A DNA stretch of 64,000 bases from Narthecium ossifragum (GCA_963920575.1 OY986975.1:16275897-16339896); one strand, 5' to 3'; positions 25,801 through 35,586 are shown, counted from the stretch's first letter. Notes: generated by a model not told the origin, from the sequence alone. Numbers and translations are program-made.

Positions 25801-27674
25801 AACAACAAACACCTTATCACGTAATCCTTCATATACCTTATAAATGATGTTGGCACACAACAACAATAACAATGGCATTCTCAGAGGAAAATCAAATATT
25901 GATCACGCATATGGATTCCTAAGATATGAGTGGACAGACATACAAACTAAAATTACACATTCAAATGAATAGAAAGAAAGTGAAACAACACCCATTAGGA
26001 TCATGAGAAAGGCTTAATTACTAATTGGGTCAACTACAACTGTATCCCGACAAAAATGTTTCTACTTACACATTTCTCCATGCATTCTTTGAAGTTACAA
26101 ATTTATCCACAAATTCGCATGATATCAAAGTGCCCTTGCAGTTAGTATCTGAGGGAATACTTGGCGAATATACCTTCTCATGTGGCCATCTTCTAGTCAT
26201 TATCTGCTATTAAACCCTTATTTACTAGTATTGCTATACTAGATCTTCTTTATCCTAGCAAGATCTATCCCGTAACCAAACGGGGCAAAGTATGGTTCAA
26301 TTTGTTGAAATACATTGGACTTCTATTAAACCCTGATTTATACTAGGACTGCTATACTAGATTCTCTTTATCCTAGCAAGGTCTAATGCACAACCAAAGG
26401 GGGCAAAGTATGGTTCAATTGATAGAAATATATTGGCCTTTACGAGTATGATATACATTACTATGACAAAATCTTATTAAAAGAATACTTCATATGTGAA
26501 ACATCAACCAACATATTCAGTTATAGGCCACCTAGAACATAAGACGTTATTACGCACTCTACCGATGTAGCTAATAAAGAAGGCCAAGGAAGCAGCCACC
26601 CCTGATAACCATGGTTCATAGCAGACTCCTCATTTAAAATTTCAGCCCATATGGCTAACGAATTTGGGTTTCATCTCAGATGGAGACAAGACATGTGATA
26701 GTATCTTAAAGCGTCAGACTTGAATGGTTTAAGTAGAACTACCTTCCAAATCTAAATTTATGAATGTTCAATTGGGGATATCCAGAGTTCAAAGATTTGA
26801 GAGGCATGAAATGTAGCAATATGGTGAGTTGGTGACCATAGGAACTGCTTGTGAAAAAGCATGCACTTTCTATCTCTTACATGTAGGTTATTATCTTGGT
26901 TGATTGAATTGTAAATACAGGCATGGAAGCCACATTACCCTCTAGGGGTGGAATCCTGGAGCCTAGATACATCTATCAGTTTTGATTAGTCCCCAGAACA
27001 ATAGAAAATGAGGAGAAAGAGAACCATAACAATTTAATGCAGTGGATGGTAACTCAAGGTGTATGATTTTGTGAAATTCTGGCAGAACAAGTTTCTAATC
27101 TTCAAAGGAGAAGTTATACCCCCTCAATTCTTATGTAAAATGAGGTAATAACAACAAAGAAGAATTCTGTCGCTACAGAAATTTTGCTAAAGCTAGAAGG
27201 CATAGCCTTGACCAAAAGAAACTAACTGAGACTCTGATAAGCAAATGCATGCAATCTTCGAGAGAAACACCTTTTTGTGACTGAGGACTAACTAAAGTAT
27301 CAATCTAGACGAGTAAAGAAGTAGAAATGCTGTGACCAAAGACATATAACAAACATGAAATAGTATCAGCCTTATAATTGCACCCTGCTCAATCAAAGCC
27401 CACAAAAATAGCAGCTAAGATCACGTATAATTCGAACCATCAAGCATAATCATTAGATCGAAATCAACGTAAACATTGAGGATTTGTATCTAACAATCCA
27501 CTGTATACTGCAATGAAATAAAATGCTTATGAAATTCACCTGAGTCTTCGGAAAGCAATATGCAAGCAGCTTCTTGTATCGCTTGACAGGCTGCCGCGAC
27601 CTTGCCCGCAATGATGGGCACAAGAAACACAGGTTGCCACAGGCTGGCAGAACACGCCTTGACATTACTCCCAT
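4874..27674 (-). CDS. SRL2: EFR3-family plasma-membrane protein, SEMI-ROLLED LEAF 2-like (19 exons)
   Basis: Exons by homology and splice sites: 27540-27674, 25624-25698, 23681-23796, 17630-17744, 17352-17480, 16714-16761, 15793-15962, 15513-15727, 15118-15410, 14682-14831, 14169-14564, 13904-14050, 10274-10349, 7824-7945, 7400-7600, 7171-7311, 6968-7096, 5179-5379, 4874-5020. They join in phase into 3006 nt (1001 residues), close to rice SRL2. Residues 1-45 (MGVMSRRVLPACGNLCFLC, then RARSRQPVKRYKK) hold Cys12/16/19 and a basic patch, the palmitoylation/membrane motif of EFR3 proteins. The rest is the ARM-like helical body; hallmarks are YMFNLEGLIPKLCQLGQEVR, EATTVRRVLEPMFRIFDS, DHQTRVGSHRVLS, CLQPSRRRSIFTLASSM, PYDQMKSQCEALVMEKQQK and the C-terminal LPPASPYDKFLKA. 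EFR3 anchors PI4-kinase alpha at the plasma membrane; in rice SRL2 affects leaf rolling. The exact acceptor of exon 8 (15727, or 15709) is uncertain, as one choice gives only a 65-nt intron. The start ATG is preceded by a purine-rich leader; an upstream in-frame non-ATG extension was rejected. Confidence 0.93.
5380..6967 (-). other. intron 17 of the SRL2-like gene, no insert recognised
   Basis: This 1.6 kb AT-rich intron lies between the exon ending INA (6968) and the exon starting VLETARHVANPQ (5379). I see no coding segment or bounded transposon in it. Confidence 0.6.
9260..9560. repeat. degenerate GC-richer repeat in intron 13, related to 21477-21562
   Basis: Within a 2.3 kb AT-rich intron this stretch carries repeated CGGCAC / GGTACG / GCCGGCATGGCAATCC-like words. 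A shorter copy with CCGGCACGGCGCGTGCCGG and GCCACCGGCATGGCAATCC lies at 21477-21562 in another intron. Both look like decayed copies of one dispersed repeat; the family is not identified. Confidence 0.35.
11098..12273 (-). repeat. 3' LTR of the miniature LTR element
   Basis: This is the downstream LTR in minus orientation. It pairs along its length with 12419-13588, including the shared start GTGACCGGCCAGTAG near one end and a (TTGACACCTCATCC)n-like minisatellite near 11990-12130. Its terminal TG has decayed to TA (TATAATAAC at 12273). Confidence 0.85.
12403..12415 (-). other. primer-binding site (initiator Met tRNA)
   Basis: TGGTATCAGAGCC on the minus strand lies three bases from the end of the LTR at 12419. 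It is the standard complement of the plant initiator methionine tRNA 3' end. Confidence 0.85.
12419..13588 (-). repeat. 5' LTR of the miniature LTR element
   Basis: This is the upstream LTR in minus orientation, with TG at 13588 and CA at 12419. It contains a run of TTGACACCTCATCC-like units at about 13310-13450; these units make a spurious Ser/Thr-rich 66-codon reading frame at 13287-13487. Confidence 0.85.
16174..16593. repeat. two-copy tandem duplication, 210-bp unit, intronic
   Basis: The unit starting GAAAAGCTAATCAGTTAGAA at 16174 repeats from 16384 with few differences, including the internal CTCTTTTCCTGG and TTTGCTGTCTTTCTAATAAT blocks. It lies between the exons at 16714-16761 and 15793-15962 and does not touch either splice site. 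Confidence 0.85.
17850..18177. repeat. two-copy tandem duplication, 164-bp unit, intronic
   Basis: The block beginning TTGTTTTCAAATACAGATGC at 17850 recurs from 18014 almost unchanged. It lies about 100 bases upstream (in transcript sense) of the exon acceptor at 17744. Confidence 0.85.
19909..20610. repeat. about 700-bp purine (GA/GGA) tract
   Basis: The plus strand is almost wholly A and G, built from GAGGAAGAGGGAGGAGAGAAAGAG-like units (longer than any single exact repeat) and, later, GGAGGCGGAGG units. All frames are open for up to 265 codons because stops are rare in such sequence; the predicted Arg/Glu-rich and Ser/Pro/Leu-rich proteins are low-complexity artefacts. In the SRL2-like transcript it would appear as a long pyrimidine tract inside an intron. 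Confidence 0.85.
20924..21253 (+). pseudogene. orphan 3'-terminal coding fragment, possibly hAT-type transposase tail
   Basis: A 109-codon frame contains DSYATSQHSSHIGQPQWP and SSEYSYGYPDTNQPYQPHQ and ends EYQSLIREFEVYYSH. Its Gln/Ser/Tyr/Pro-rich composition looks like real former coding sequence and resembles, from memory only, the disordered C-terminal tails of plant hAT/DUF659 transposases. No catalytic domain is present, and AT-rich simple sequence lies upstream. I do not recognise a specific family. Confidence 0.3.
21929..22174 (-). mobile_element. 5'-truncated LINE insertion with target-site duplication
   Basis: A poly(T) run begins at about 21929 (poly(A) on the minus strand), and the minus strand encodes an RNase H-type LINE tail (IPREFNAEADCLAGLARGG). 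The flanks AAACAAATTC at 21919-21928 and 22175-22184 are identical, giving a target-site duplication of at least 10 bp. The truncated 5' end carries a short duplication (CTGAGAGAATTCAATTGGCC twice near 22122-22174). Confidence 0.85.
22188..22811. repeat. two-copy tandem duplication, about 312-bp unit, intronic
   Basis: The block starting TTGGCATGCATCTTTTGAAC at 22188 recurs from 22500 with only a handful of changes (for example GTATCC versus GTAATCC). Confidence 0.85.
24553..24588. other. perfect inverted repeat (hairpin) in intron 2
   Basis: AATTAAATCACTCAG and its reverse complement CTGAGTGATTTAATT are separated by six bases. The element lies in an intron with no other feature, and no terminator role is expected in this context. 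Confidence 0.7.
24900..25517 (-). other. two exon-like reading segments inside intron 2, unrecognised
   Basis: On the minus strand, about 24950-25060 encodes GYPDEDELKGIAEVTVRHLL followed by ALPNLPN and a consensus donor GTAAGTAG. A second segment (25311-25480) encodes FDFHREKLMDVNYILNGTL and GNELVNIQKLRSL after a CAG. Neither is found in EFR3/SRL2 proteins, and the flanking exons already join in phase without them. They could be captured exons of another gene or chance. Confidence 0.3.
26209..26440. repeat. two-copy tandem duplication, about 117-bp unit, intron 1
   Basis: The block ATTAAACCCTTATTTACTAG...GGGGCAAAGTATGGTTCAA recurs from about 26326. Each unit holds a small palindrome (AGTATTGCTATACT in the first copy). 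Confidence 0.75.
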
Positions 27675-28190
27675 CTTCTCTGTTTTCTTCTTTCTTTCCT
27701 CCTTTCTCCTTCTCAATATTTAGACCAAAAGGTCCAGATACTTTAAATTAAACACCAAAAACAACCAGACTTCGCATAGAGATCTCTGACGTACAATAAT
27801 CTCCAGGGATTGGATTCTTTGATCCCATGCAAAACCAGACTTCCCTCCCTATTTCTCCGATGTTGAAATCCAAATAGAAACTGGATAAAATCCCAAGAAC
27901 CCAAGAAAGAAGAACCTCTTAATTAGATCAAATCTGAGTCTTTGGGGTCAGCCTGCAATCGTAAGTTGAATAAATCTTAGCCCACTAAAGAACGAGGAAA
28001 ATAGAAAGATCGAAGCTGGGTTTTCCCAAGATGGGATTTTGGTTTGAGTTCCGGTAAAAGACAGGAAAAAAGATCGAACCTTGATCGACAAAATCGAAGA
28101 AACTCACCTCGATTTATTGCATCCGAGAGGGGCAGAGGCTTGAGATTTGAGACCCCTCAGAATTTTAGATTTCTTGCGATTATTGCTTTA
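27675..28190 (-). promoter_or_regulatory. 5' leader and proximal promoter of the SRL2-like gene
   Basis: Upstream of the ATG at 27674 the minus strand is purine-rich (AGGAGAAAGGAGGAAAGAAAG), as in many leaders. A consensus donor GAG|GTGAGT at about 28107 suggests a 5' UTR exon starting somewhere near 28130-28190 and a leader intron of about 400 bases; its acceptor is not clear. Confidence 0.5.
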
Positions 28191-29570
28191 TAAAGAAAGA
28201 AAAGATGTGCAGCTCTAACGGTCACAATAAAATTTCGAAAACAACTGGGGGGTTTATTATATAAATGATCCTAATATTTTACGTGGGCATACCAACTCTA
28301 TACTAATAAATTCTCAATGCCTCCCCAAGCATCAAATCTTATTAGTTTAATGACATCAAACTACAATAAAGCCCTTTCATGTGTACCTTTTCTGTAGCTA
28401 TGCTAATTTTATTAATATCACAAAATTCTCATGGTTAATTCATGAATTTTGGCTGGGATATAAATTAGGCATCATGCTAGGCTGCATCAAATATTTTTAT
28501 AAAAAAAAAACTATTTTTCAAAACTTCATCGAATGCTGGCCTTTCACCACTCCCCTCTCTCTCTCTCTCTCTTAATCACCTGGAAGCTACTCCTCTCTCT
28601 CTCCCCTTGTCACATGTGCATAAAATATATATAATTTAAATGCACATCAGATGTCACATCATAAAATCTTATTTTATAATATAAATATATTTGATTTGAC
28701 TAGTTTGGCTAAATCTTTTAAGCCTAAGATGATCAACTCCTTCAATCTTCTCAGCATTGCAAAAGGGGCATGCATAAAAAAAAGGATATTTTAGAGGACA
28801 ATATATGCCAAAAAAAAGACCCTGGACTATGTCTCATTTTAGTGCTTTTAGCAAATCAATATATCCATAATGGAAGAATAAAGGTTTTTCTGGCTGAAAA
28901 TTCATTTAAATTGAAGGAACTTATTAATAATAAGCCTTGCCCTTTAGATCCCTTTCCATATTTATTAAATTCCTCTAATAGAGAGTTTAGATTGGCTTTG
29001 TCACATAGCTTTTGTCCATCATATATAAAAAAGAAAGAAATGATAGCACCCCTACAAGATGTTACGGAAAGGGAAACAAAGGCTAGCCCAGCAGTTAACA
29101 TGCTATTGGAAAATACTGTATCCTTTGTGGGATTGTAATCTACCTTTTGAGAATAGATTTTCACAAAAAAGCTAGGGTTCATCCACTTTCTTTGTTTTGA
29201 TTCACTTTTTCCGGGCATGCATATTTTTCAATCTTTTGAACTGGTCCTGGATGTATTTTCTAAATGATTAGGCAGACATAGTGGATATGTTGCAACACCT
29301 ACATTGTCAAAGCTTATGCTTAGTTTTTCTCAGAATCGACTCTGACACCATGGGTTATAAAAAAAATACGCTTAGATGCTGCATCATGTTACACGGTCTG
29401 ATTTAATTGTATTGTTTCATACAGTACTGATCATATTGGAGGTTTTCTTAGTAATTAATGTGGATGCATGAGGAACTTGATGAAGTCTAGTGATCCTGAT
29501 GCTACATCCGGTGATGTTGCACCCTTCAATGCAGCAAACCAAAGTGGTTTTCTTTCTGCTTTTATGCTTA
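28191..29570. other. intergenic, no gene recognised
   Basis: AT-rich DNA with a CT microsatellite at about 28554-28572. Opposed frames at 28770-29138 (plus, 122 codons) and 28856-29218 (minus, 120 codons) have no motif I recognise and overlap each other; at most one could be an old coding relic. Confidence 0.45.
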
Positions 29571-30471
29571 GGGCCTGTTTGGTTGCTGAGAAGTGAGCTG
29601 AAGTGAAGTGACTTCTGGGGAGTGGAGTGAAGTAAAGTGAAGTGACTTCTGGGGGTTTCTGAGTTCTGGTGTTTGGTTGGTGTTTGAAGTGGGATATGGT
29701 CACCTCCAACTATTTAATATTTTAATAATTTATTTATATTAAAATATTAAAAATAATACTATTTTAGATAACGTGGACCAATCACGAGGTGCCACGTGAC
29801 ATGTGGGATCCATTTATATTAATATTTTATTACAGTATGTTATTATTAACATTATTTGTCATTTAAAACATTAAAATTAAAACATTAAAATAATATTTTT
29901 AATCTTAAAATATTAATAATTTAATAACTTATATTAATATTTTATTACATTATAATATTATTATTACTATTTTAGATGTCGTGTACCAATCACGAGGTGC
30001 CACGTGACATGTGGGATCCATTTATATTAATATTTTATTACAGTATGATATTATTAACATTATTTGCCATTTAAAACATTAAAATAATATTTTAATCTTA
30101 AAATATTAATAATTTAATAACTTTATATTAATATTTTATTATATTATAATATTATTAATACTATTTTAGATGACGTGGACCAATCACGAGGTGACACGTG
30201 ATATGTGAGACCTACTTATATTAATATTTTATTACAGTATAATATTATTAATATTATTTCCTACTTCAAATGCCACTTCAAATGCCACTCAAATGACTTC
30301 AGGCCAAAAAGACCCGAAGTCGAAATGGGAAGTGGCAGCTTTGGCTACAGTTATTTGGAAGTGGGGCTGAAGTCACTTCAGCCCCACTTCCGAGCAACCA
30401 AACACATGAAGTGGCTCGGAAGTCACTTCAAAAAAGTGACTTCCGACCACTTCATGGAACCAAACAGCCCC
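29571..30471. mobile_element. hAT-like MITE, 901 bp, with three internal repeats
   Basis: The terminal inverted repeats are GGGCCTGTTTGGTT at 29571 and the complement of AACCAAACAGCCCC ending at 30471. Both subterminal regions are built from AAGTGACTTC/GAAGTGG words. The flanks TTATGCTTA and TTATGTTAA fit a degraded 8-bp duplication. Inside, a block with ACCAATCACGAGGTG(C/A)CACGTG repeats three times (about 29771, 29978, 30172), about 200 bases apart, in very AT-rich sequence. There is no coding capacity. Confidence 0.75.
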
Positions 30472-30716
30472 TTATGTTAAGAAGCCATATCATAGTTGGT
30501 TTAATTTTAATGGAAAGCTAGAACACCAGTTAATTCATTGAATTTACTCAAGAGGCAAAAGATGCATGATCTATCACATTAAGTTCACCGCACTCTTTTA
30601 AAGCTTTGAACTGCAAGAAGTGGTCCTTCTCATTGAAGTCACATGTGCAGCCTCTGCAGCTTATAGAATCTTCCTATCAAGATTCCAGACAATATTCTTT
30701 AATGAGTGCTGATTTA

Positions 30717-31086
30717 TGCACATGCTGACATGGCATGTGTATTATACATGTCATGATCACTAGTTAAAGTACCGACTTTTTCATCTATCCCATCGGTAGA
30801 TAGTGAGCTACCGATAGGATAAATGAAGCTATCGGTAGTGAGCTACCGATAGGATAGATGAAGCTATGGTAGTGGGTTACCGATACATTCAATCGGTAGA
30901 TAAGTATCGGTTTTTTCATCTATCCTATCGGTAGCTCATTACCGATATGATAGATAAATGTATCGGTAGTGCGACACCGATACATTTAATCGGTAGCCAA
31001 GTATGTCACCTATCAGTAGGCAAAGAATCGGTACTTGCCTACCGATAGGTGGCATGTGCATTACACATGCCACATGTCCTTGTGCA
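30717..31086. mobile_element. foldback MITE with ATCGGTAG palindromes (copy 1)
   Basis: The ends TGCACA(TG)...GGCATGTGTATTATACATG and ...CATGTGCATTACACATGCC...TGTGCA are inverted repeats of about 38 bp. The interior is a succession of ATCGGTAG and CTACCGAT words in both orientations separated by ATAGATGAA-like spacers, so the whole element can fold on itself. No coding frame is present; the superfamily is unknown. Confidence 0.6.
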
Positions 31087-31749
31087 CGAATATTTATTCT
31101 TCTTTAATTTGTTTTTTAACGGAAGTATCCCTCAGATCCTGAGCTTCTTATATAAGTGACCTGGCGTCAGCTCAAGTCAATATGGTCTAACTTCACTTGG
31201 GTTAAGAAGTAACAAAATTACATAAGTATCCATGTAAAATCTTTCAAATTACATATTTATCATTTAAAAGTTTCAAATCCAGTTTTCTTCTAAGAGTGGA
31301 AATAGTAGAGAACAATCACCCGTTCACGTCATCAAAAGACCGTGTTAGAGGCATAGGAGTCCACTAGTTATCATATATATCACTCAAATTTTAGCCGCTT
31401 AGTTGACAATAGTTGCTGCAATGAGAAATATGTAAGAAGCTTAAAGAGCTCAGGAATGTATACATGATATTTGAATTGCAACGGCTATTTGTATAACGTT
31501 TTTAACTCAACACACTACAGTTTCAAATGGATTTTTTTATACCCATAATATCCTAACGTCAAAGGACTTAAAAATAGAGTTAATTGACATTTAGGCTTCC
31601 GAGAAGGAAATATTTGTCCAGAATACCGGATACCTTTTTCTTAAGCCATTTAGGCCCTAACATATTTTTTTAATACTAAAATGCCCTTCTAAGATTCTCA
31701 ATATATCTTCCTTTCCTATTGACTGTTCATATTCCCAGTGACTGTTCGT

Positions 31750-32520
31750 ATTCCCAGTGAAAAGTAAGTTACTTTCTACGATTACGGAAAGTAAGTTACT
31801 TTCCACGTTTTATGGAAAGTAATTTGAGCTTTTGGTGATGAAATCGTTGAAAATAACTTGAGTTACTTTTCAGATTAAACCAATGGAAAGTAACTAGTGG
31901 AAAGTAACTTGAGTCTCGATGATGAAATTATGGAAAGTTTATGAGTTACTTTCTAAATTAAATTAATGGAAAGTAACTTGAGTTACTTTCCGCATTTATT
32001 ACATTACTATTCATAATTATTACAAGTTATTTTCCATAATATATTATAAAGTACCGTGAAAAGTAACTTATCCCGATTACGGAAAGTAACTTATCCCGAT
32101 TACAGAAAGTAACTTATCTCGATTACGGAAAGTAACTTGAGCTCTCGATGATGAAATTGTGGAAAATAACTTGAGTTACTTTCCAGATTAAACCAATGGA
32201 AAGTAATTAGCGAAAAGTAACTTGAGTCTCGATGATGAAATCGTGGAGAGTTTATGAGTTACTTTACAAATTTAAATAATGGAAAGTAACTTGAGTTACT
32301 CCACAATTATTACATTACTTTCCATAATCTAGATGTTAGTACTGTGGAAAGTAACTCAAGTTTATGAGTTACTTTCCAAATTTAATTAATGGAAAGTAAT
32401 TTGAGTTACTCCACAATTATTACATTACTTTCCACAAGTATTATAAGTTACTTTCCATAATTTAGATGTTAGTACTGCGGAAAGTAACTTACAATATTGT
32501 GGAAGGTAACTTGAGTTAAA
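31750..32520. repeat. palindromic GGAAAGTAACTT array
   Basis: GGAAAGTAACTT, its complement AAGTTACTTTCC and near variants recur every 20-40 bases in both orientations for about 770 bases. They often abut as AAGTAACTTGAGTTACTTT, a nearly perfect palindrome. Longer units (TCTCGATGATGAAATTGTGG...) also repeat with a period near 300. Confidence 0.85.
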
Positions 32521-32649
32521 ATTGACTCAAAACAAATTGTGAAACATTTTTGTGAAAACTTTGATTGCTCATTGCAAAAAAGTGACTAGCATGGAAGAGG
32601 GATATATTATTTACTTTTCAAAAATAAAAAAAAATAAAAAAAAGGTCGT

Positions 32650-33530
32650 CTCGACCATCGGCTGCGTCGTCGCGACGGGGATCCGGAGGGTGAGGATGGA
32701 GCTGGGCGGCGGCGACGGGATCCAGAGGTTGAGGAGTTGGGGCTCCGCGAGGTGCCTGGTGGCGTTGAGGATGGCACGGAGGGTGAGGAGCTGGGTGGCG
32801 GCGACGGGATCTGGATCGAATCGGGACGGCGGGTGAGGATGGCACGGAGGGTGAGCAGCTGGGCGGCGGCGACGGGGTCGGACGGGATCTGGACAGCGAG
32901 ATCGGGATTTGGATCTGGACGGCGAGATCGGGATCATAGTCGCTTCTCCACTCCGTGGCGGCGAGATCGGCAACGAGGATGGCACGGAGGGTGAGGAGCT
33001 TGGTGGGATCGGGATCATAGTCGCTTCTCCACTCCGTGGCGCGCGAGATCGGCAATGAGGATGGCACGGAGGGTGAGGAGCTTGGCGGGATCTGGACGGC
33101 GAGATCGGGATCAGAGTCGCTTCTCCACTCCGTGGCGGCGAGATCGGCGACGAGGATGGCACGGAGGGTGAGGAGCTGGGCGGGATCTGGATCTGGATGG
33201 CAAGATCGGGATCAGAGTCGCTTCTCCACTCCGTGGCGACGAGATCTGCGACGAGGATGGCACGGAGGGTGAGGAGCTAGGCGGGATCGGGATCTGGACG
33301 GCCAGATTGGGATCTGGATCTCGACGGCGAGATCGAGATCGGAGCCGCTTCTCCACTCCGTGGCGGCGACGGGGAGCCGGGGGAGGAGGGATCGGATGGG
33401 GTCGTACGGGATCTGGATCGGAGTCGGGAACTGGACGGCAAGATCGGATCTGGATGGCGGGATCTGGACGGCGAGATCGGCGATGGGGAGTCAGGGAAGG
33501 AGGTGGCGACGGGGGGAGGTTCAGATGGGT
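32650..33530. repeat. G-rich minisatellite, units near 85-100 bp
   Basis: The words GAGGATGGCACGGAGGGTGA, GGATCTGGACGGCGAGATCG and GTCGCTTCTCCACTCCGTGG recur in order at least five times. Frames on both strands are open because of the composition (Gly/Arg/Asp/Ser-rich), and the products look like translation of the repeat, not a protein family. Confidence 0.8.
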
Positions 33531-33544
33531 TTTCTAGATCGCAC

Positions 33545-34025
33545 GCGTAACACCAGGGTGTTACTAATCGTGTTGTACGAACACTCCATCATATGTTGTA
33601 GACCGGTAGCTTTCACGGCATGCTAAAAGTCTTCCCTCTCAATGTTGTCCTAATTTTTGGTTGATAGTCCATGTGCATAAATCTTGAGTGGTCCCCGTTC
33701 CTGCATTGAGGAAAAGGAGAAAAATAAACATAGTGATCGGTGGAACATGGTAAGCTATAAACAACGAAGTAATCTTTTTATATCTCTCCGGGCCATATAC
33801 TGTAGGCAACATGGGTTTTGAACTCTGTCAAAACAGAACGGTCAACGGGGCCACCAAGGATAGGACCATCATCGTCTGGCACCTCTTCCTTCTGAACATG
33901 CTGCCTACTCTCCTCAGGGACCTCTCTCCTCTTGGTCGAGGCCGTCGGCCGTTCACGCCGAGCCGTGGAAGATGACGAGGCATCGACAACTTGTTTCCCG
34001 TGGTCGAATCATTTTGTTGTTTCAT
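33545..34025 (-). pseudogene. plant mobile domain (PMD/MAIN-like) gene fragment, broken
   Basis: The minus strand encodes GGPVDRSVLTEFKTHVAYSI followed by WPGE (about 33780-33850) and, after a short non-coding gap ending TTTCCTCAATGCAG, ERGPLKIYAHG (about 33690-33715). Further on, AVKATGLQHM is followed by a weaker match. This order is the start of the plant mobile domain of transposon-derived MAIN/MAIL-type proteins. The donor that should follow PGE reads ATATAA instead of GT, and stops follow KN and EREDF, so the copy is dead. A Ser/Arg-rich upstream frame opens at 34025. Confidence 0.55.
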
Positions 34026-34981
34026 AAATAAAATGCAAGGATTAACTTTAGTTGTATTAAATGCAAAGTTAGTAGTAAATATAAACTACCGAAACAAATC
34101 TAAAAGAAATAGCAGCAGAGTACCGTACGGGAGCTGAAACAATTGGATATGAATGCAATGCTTAGTACCAAAACATTGGCCTATCCTAGTATGCTTTGCT
34201 ATTGGTCTGAAACCACCGACAGTATCGCGTGAGGTTAGAACCCACCGAACAGATAGAATGCGTTGATTTTTGATGAAAAATCGGATGCATTTGGAGTGAG
34301 ATCAAGGAAAAAACATACTGTGCATCCAACGTGGATGAGAAATCACATTAAAGGAAGGATTTGACAAAGAATAGACTTAAAAAACTTAAAAACTCACTGG
34401 AATGCTTAACAATGCCGACGTGTGATCAAGCACGAAGCTAATCACTTGTCCGGTGTCCGGCGTCTGTGTTGAGTCAGAGGATGAGCGAGGTAGGACTGCT
34501 GGCGAGGCTTTGCAACGGGCGGAGTGGAGAGGGCTTCGGTCATGCAAGCCAGGTGAAGTGGAGAGGGGTTCGGGAGAGGGGGGAGGTGGGGTCGGGAGAC
34601 TGGGGAGGTGGGGAACGTGGGGGGTCAGGGATAGTTTAGGAATTTTGGGTTGAGAGGTGGGGGGCCAGGGGTAGTTTAGGGGTTTATGTTGTTATAGTGT
34701 GTGGCGTTAGTATGGTGTGAGGTTTTGAGTGGTGTAATTTTGAGGGTATTTTGGGTAAGTAGTGTGGTGTATTGAGTAAAAACCTAAGCTTTAAAATTTG
34801 GGGTGTGGTGCATTGAGCAAATGTGATGTGTTGAATCGAAAATGTGGCGTGAATGGAGGTACCTATTTGAAAGTTTCGGGGGATAAATTTGTAATTTAAA
34901 AGTTTTTCAAGGATATTTTTGTAAAAAATCTTCTTCTTTATTTCATTGTTTGTGTAGATGGTGCCATGAAAATTCTAAAAG

Positions 34982-35230
34982 GACCCGATTGGGGTATATG
35001 GGTGAGGGTATGTACATGTTCCTCATGTCTATCGATTGAGTCACATAATACGATTAGATCAACCAATCGGTAGACATCTACCGATTGGATGTATGAATCA
35101 TCTAATCAGTAGAACACTACCGATTGAGTCACCTAATCCATCGGTAGTGTTATTAGTAGAATATTACCAATGGATTATGTGACTCAATCGATAAACATCT
35201 AACGATTAAGGATATGTTACATAGCCACGT
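34982..35230. mobile_element. foldback MITE with ATCGGTAG palindromes (copy 2, one end clear)
   Basis: It starts GACCCGATTGGGGTATATG, close to the terminal repeat of the copy at 35587, and contains CAATCGGTAG, CTACCGATTGG and ACTCAATCGAT words in both orientations. The opposite end is not resolved. Confidence 0.45.
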
Positions 35231-35586
35231 GACCATATGCGCAAATCTCTACGTATTCTAAAAAAAATCAGAGAACTTGTGTGGGGGCGGGGCCGCGGGG
35301 GCGGTGCTCCACAAATTATTCTTGTTGATTAAAAAAAAAAACTGGCCTTCCTATAGACTAGTGAATCTGAAAGGATCGGTGACAGATAAATCTGCATTAA
35401 TTGTATAATAAAAACATAAGCCCCACCTCCATGTGGAGGCAATAAATATATCATGAACTTTGAGAATTAATGCATGCATGCCAAGAAACAGCTGGATGGC
35501 TTTAATATAAGATTGATAGTACTCAAGAAGCAGTAGTTCCAACTGCCAACAGCAGCAGGTGTACTTGTACAGCAAATTTTTTATGG

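Larger units (their letters stand above)
31204..34935. mobile_element. putative 3.7-kb MULE-like non-autonomous element
   Basis: About 65 bases at 31204-31275 (AAGAAGTAACAAAATTACAT, then TTCAAATTACATATTTATC, AAAGTTTCAAAT) match in inverted orientation the end at about 34865-34935 (roughly 75-80% alike). The interior holds the palindromic array (31750-32520), the G-rich minisatellite (32650-33530) and a broken plant mobile domain gene (33545-34025), a domain known to travel with MULEs. No clear 9-bp duplication was found, so the outer limits are inference. Confidence 0.4.

Noticed and set aside
32611..33162. 183-codon minus-strand frame rich in Pro/Ser/Arg
   Set aside because: It translates the G-rich minisatellite; overlapping frames on both strands are equally open and the repeat unit does not keep a frame.
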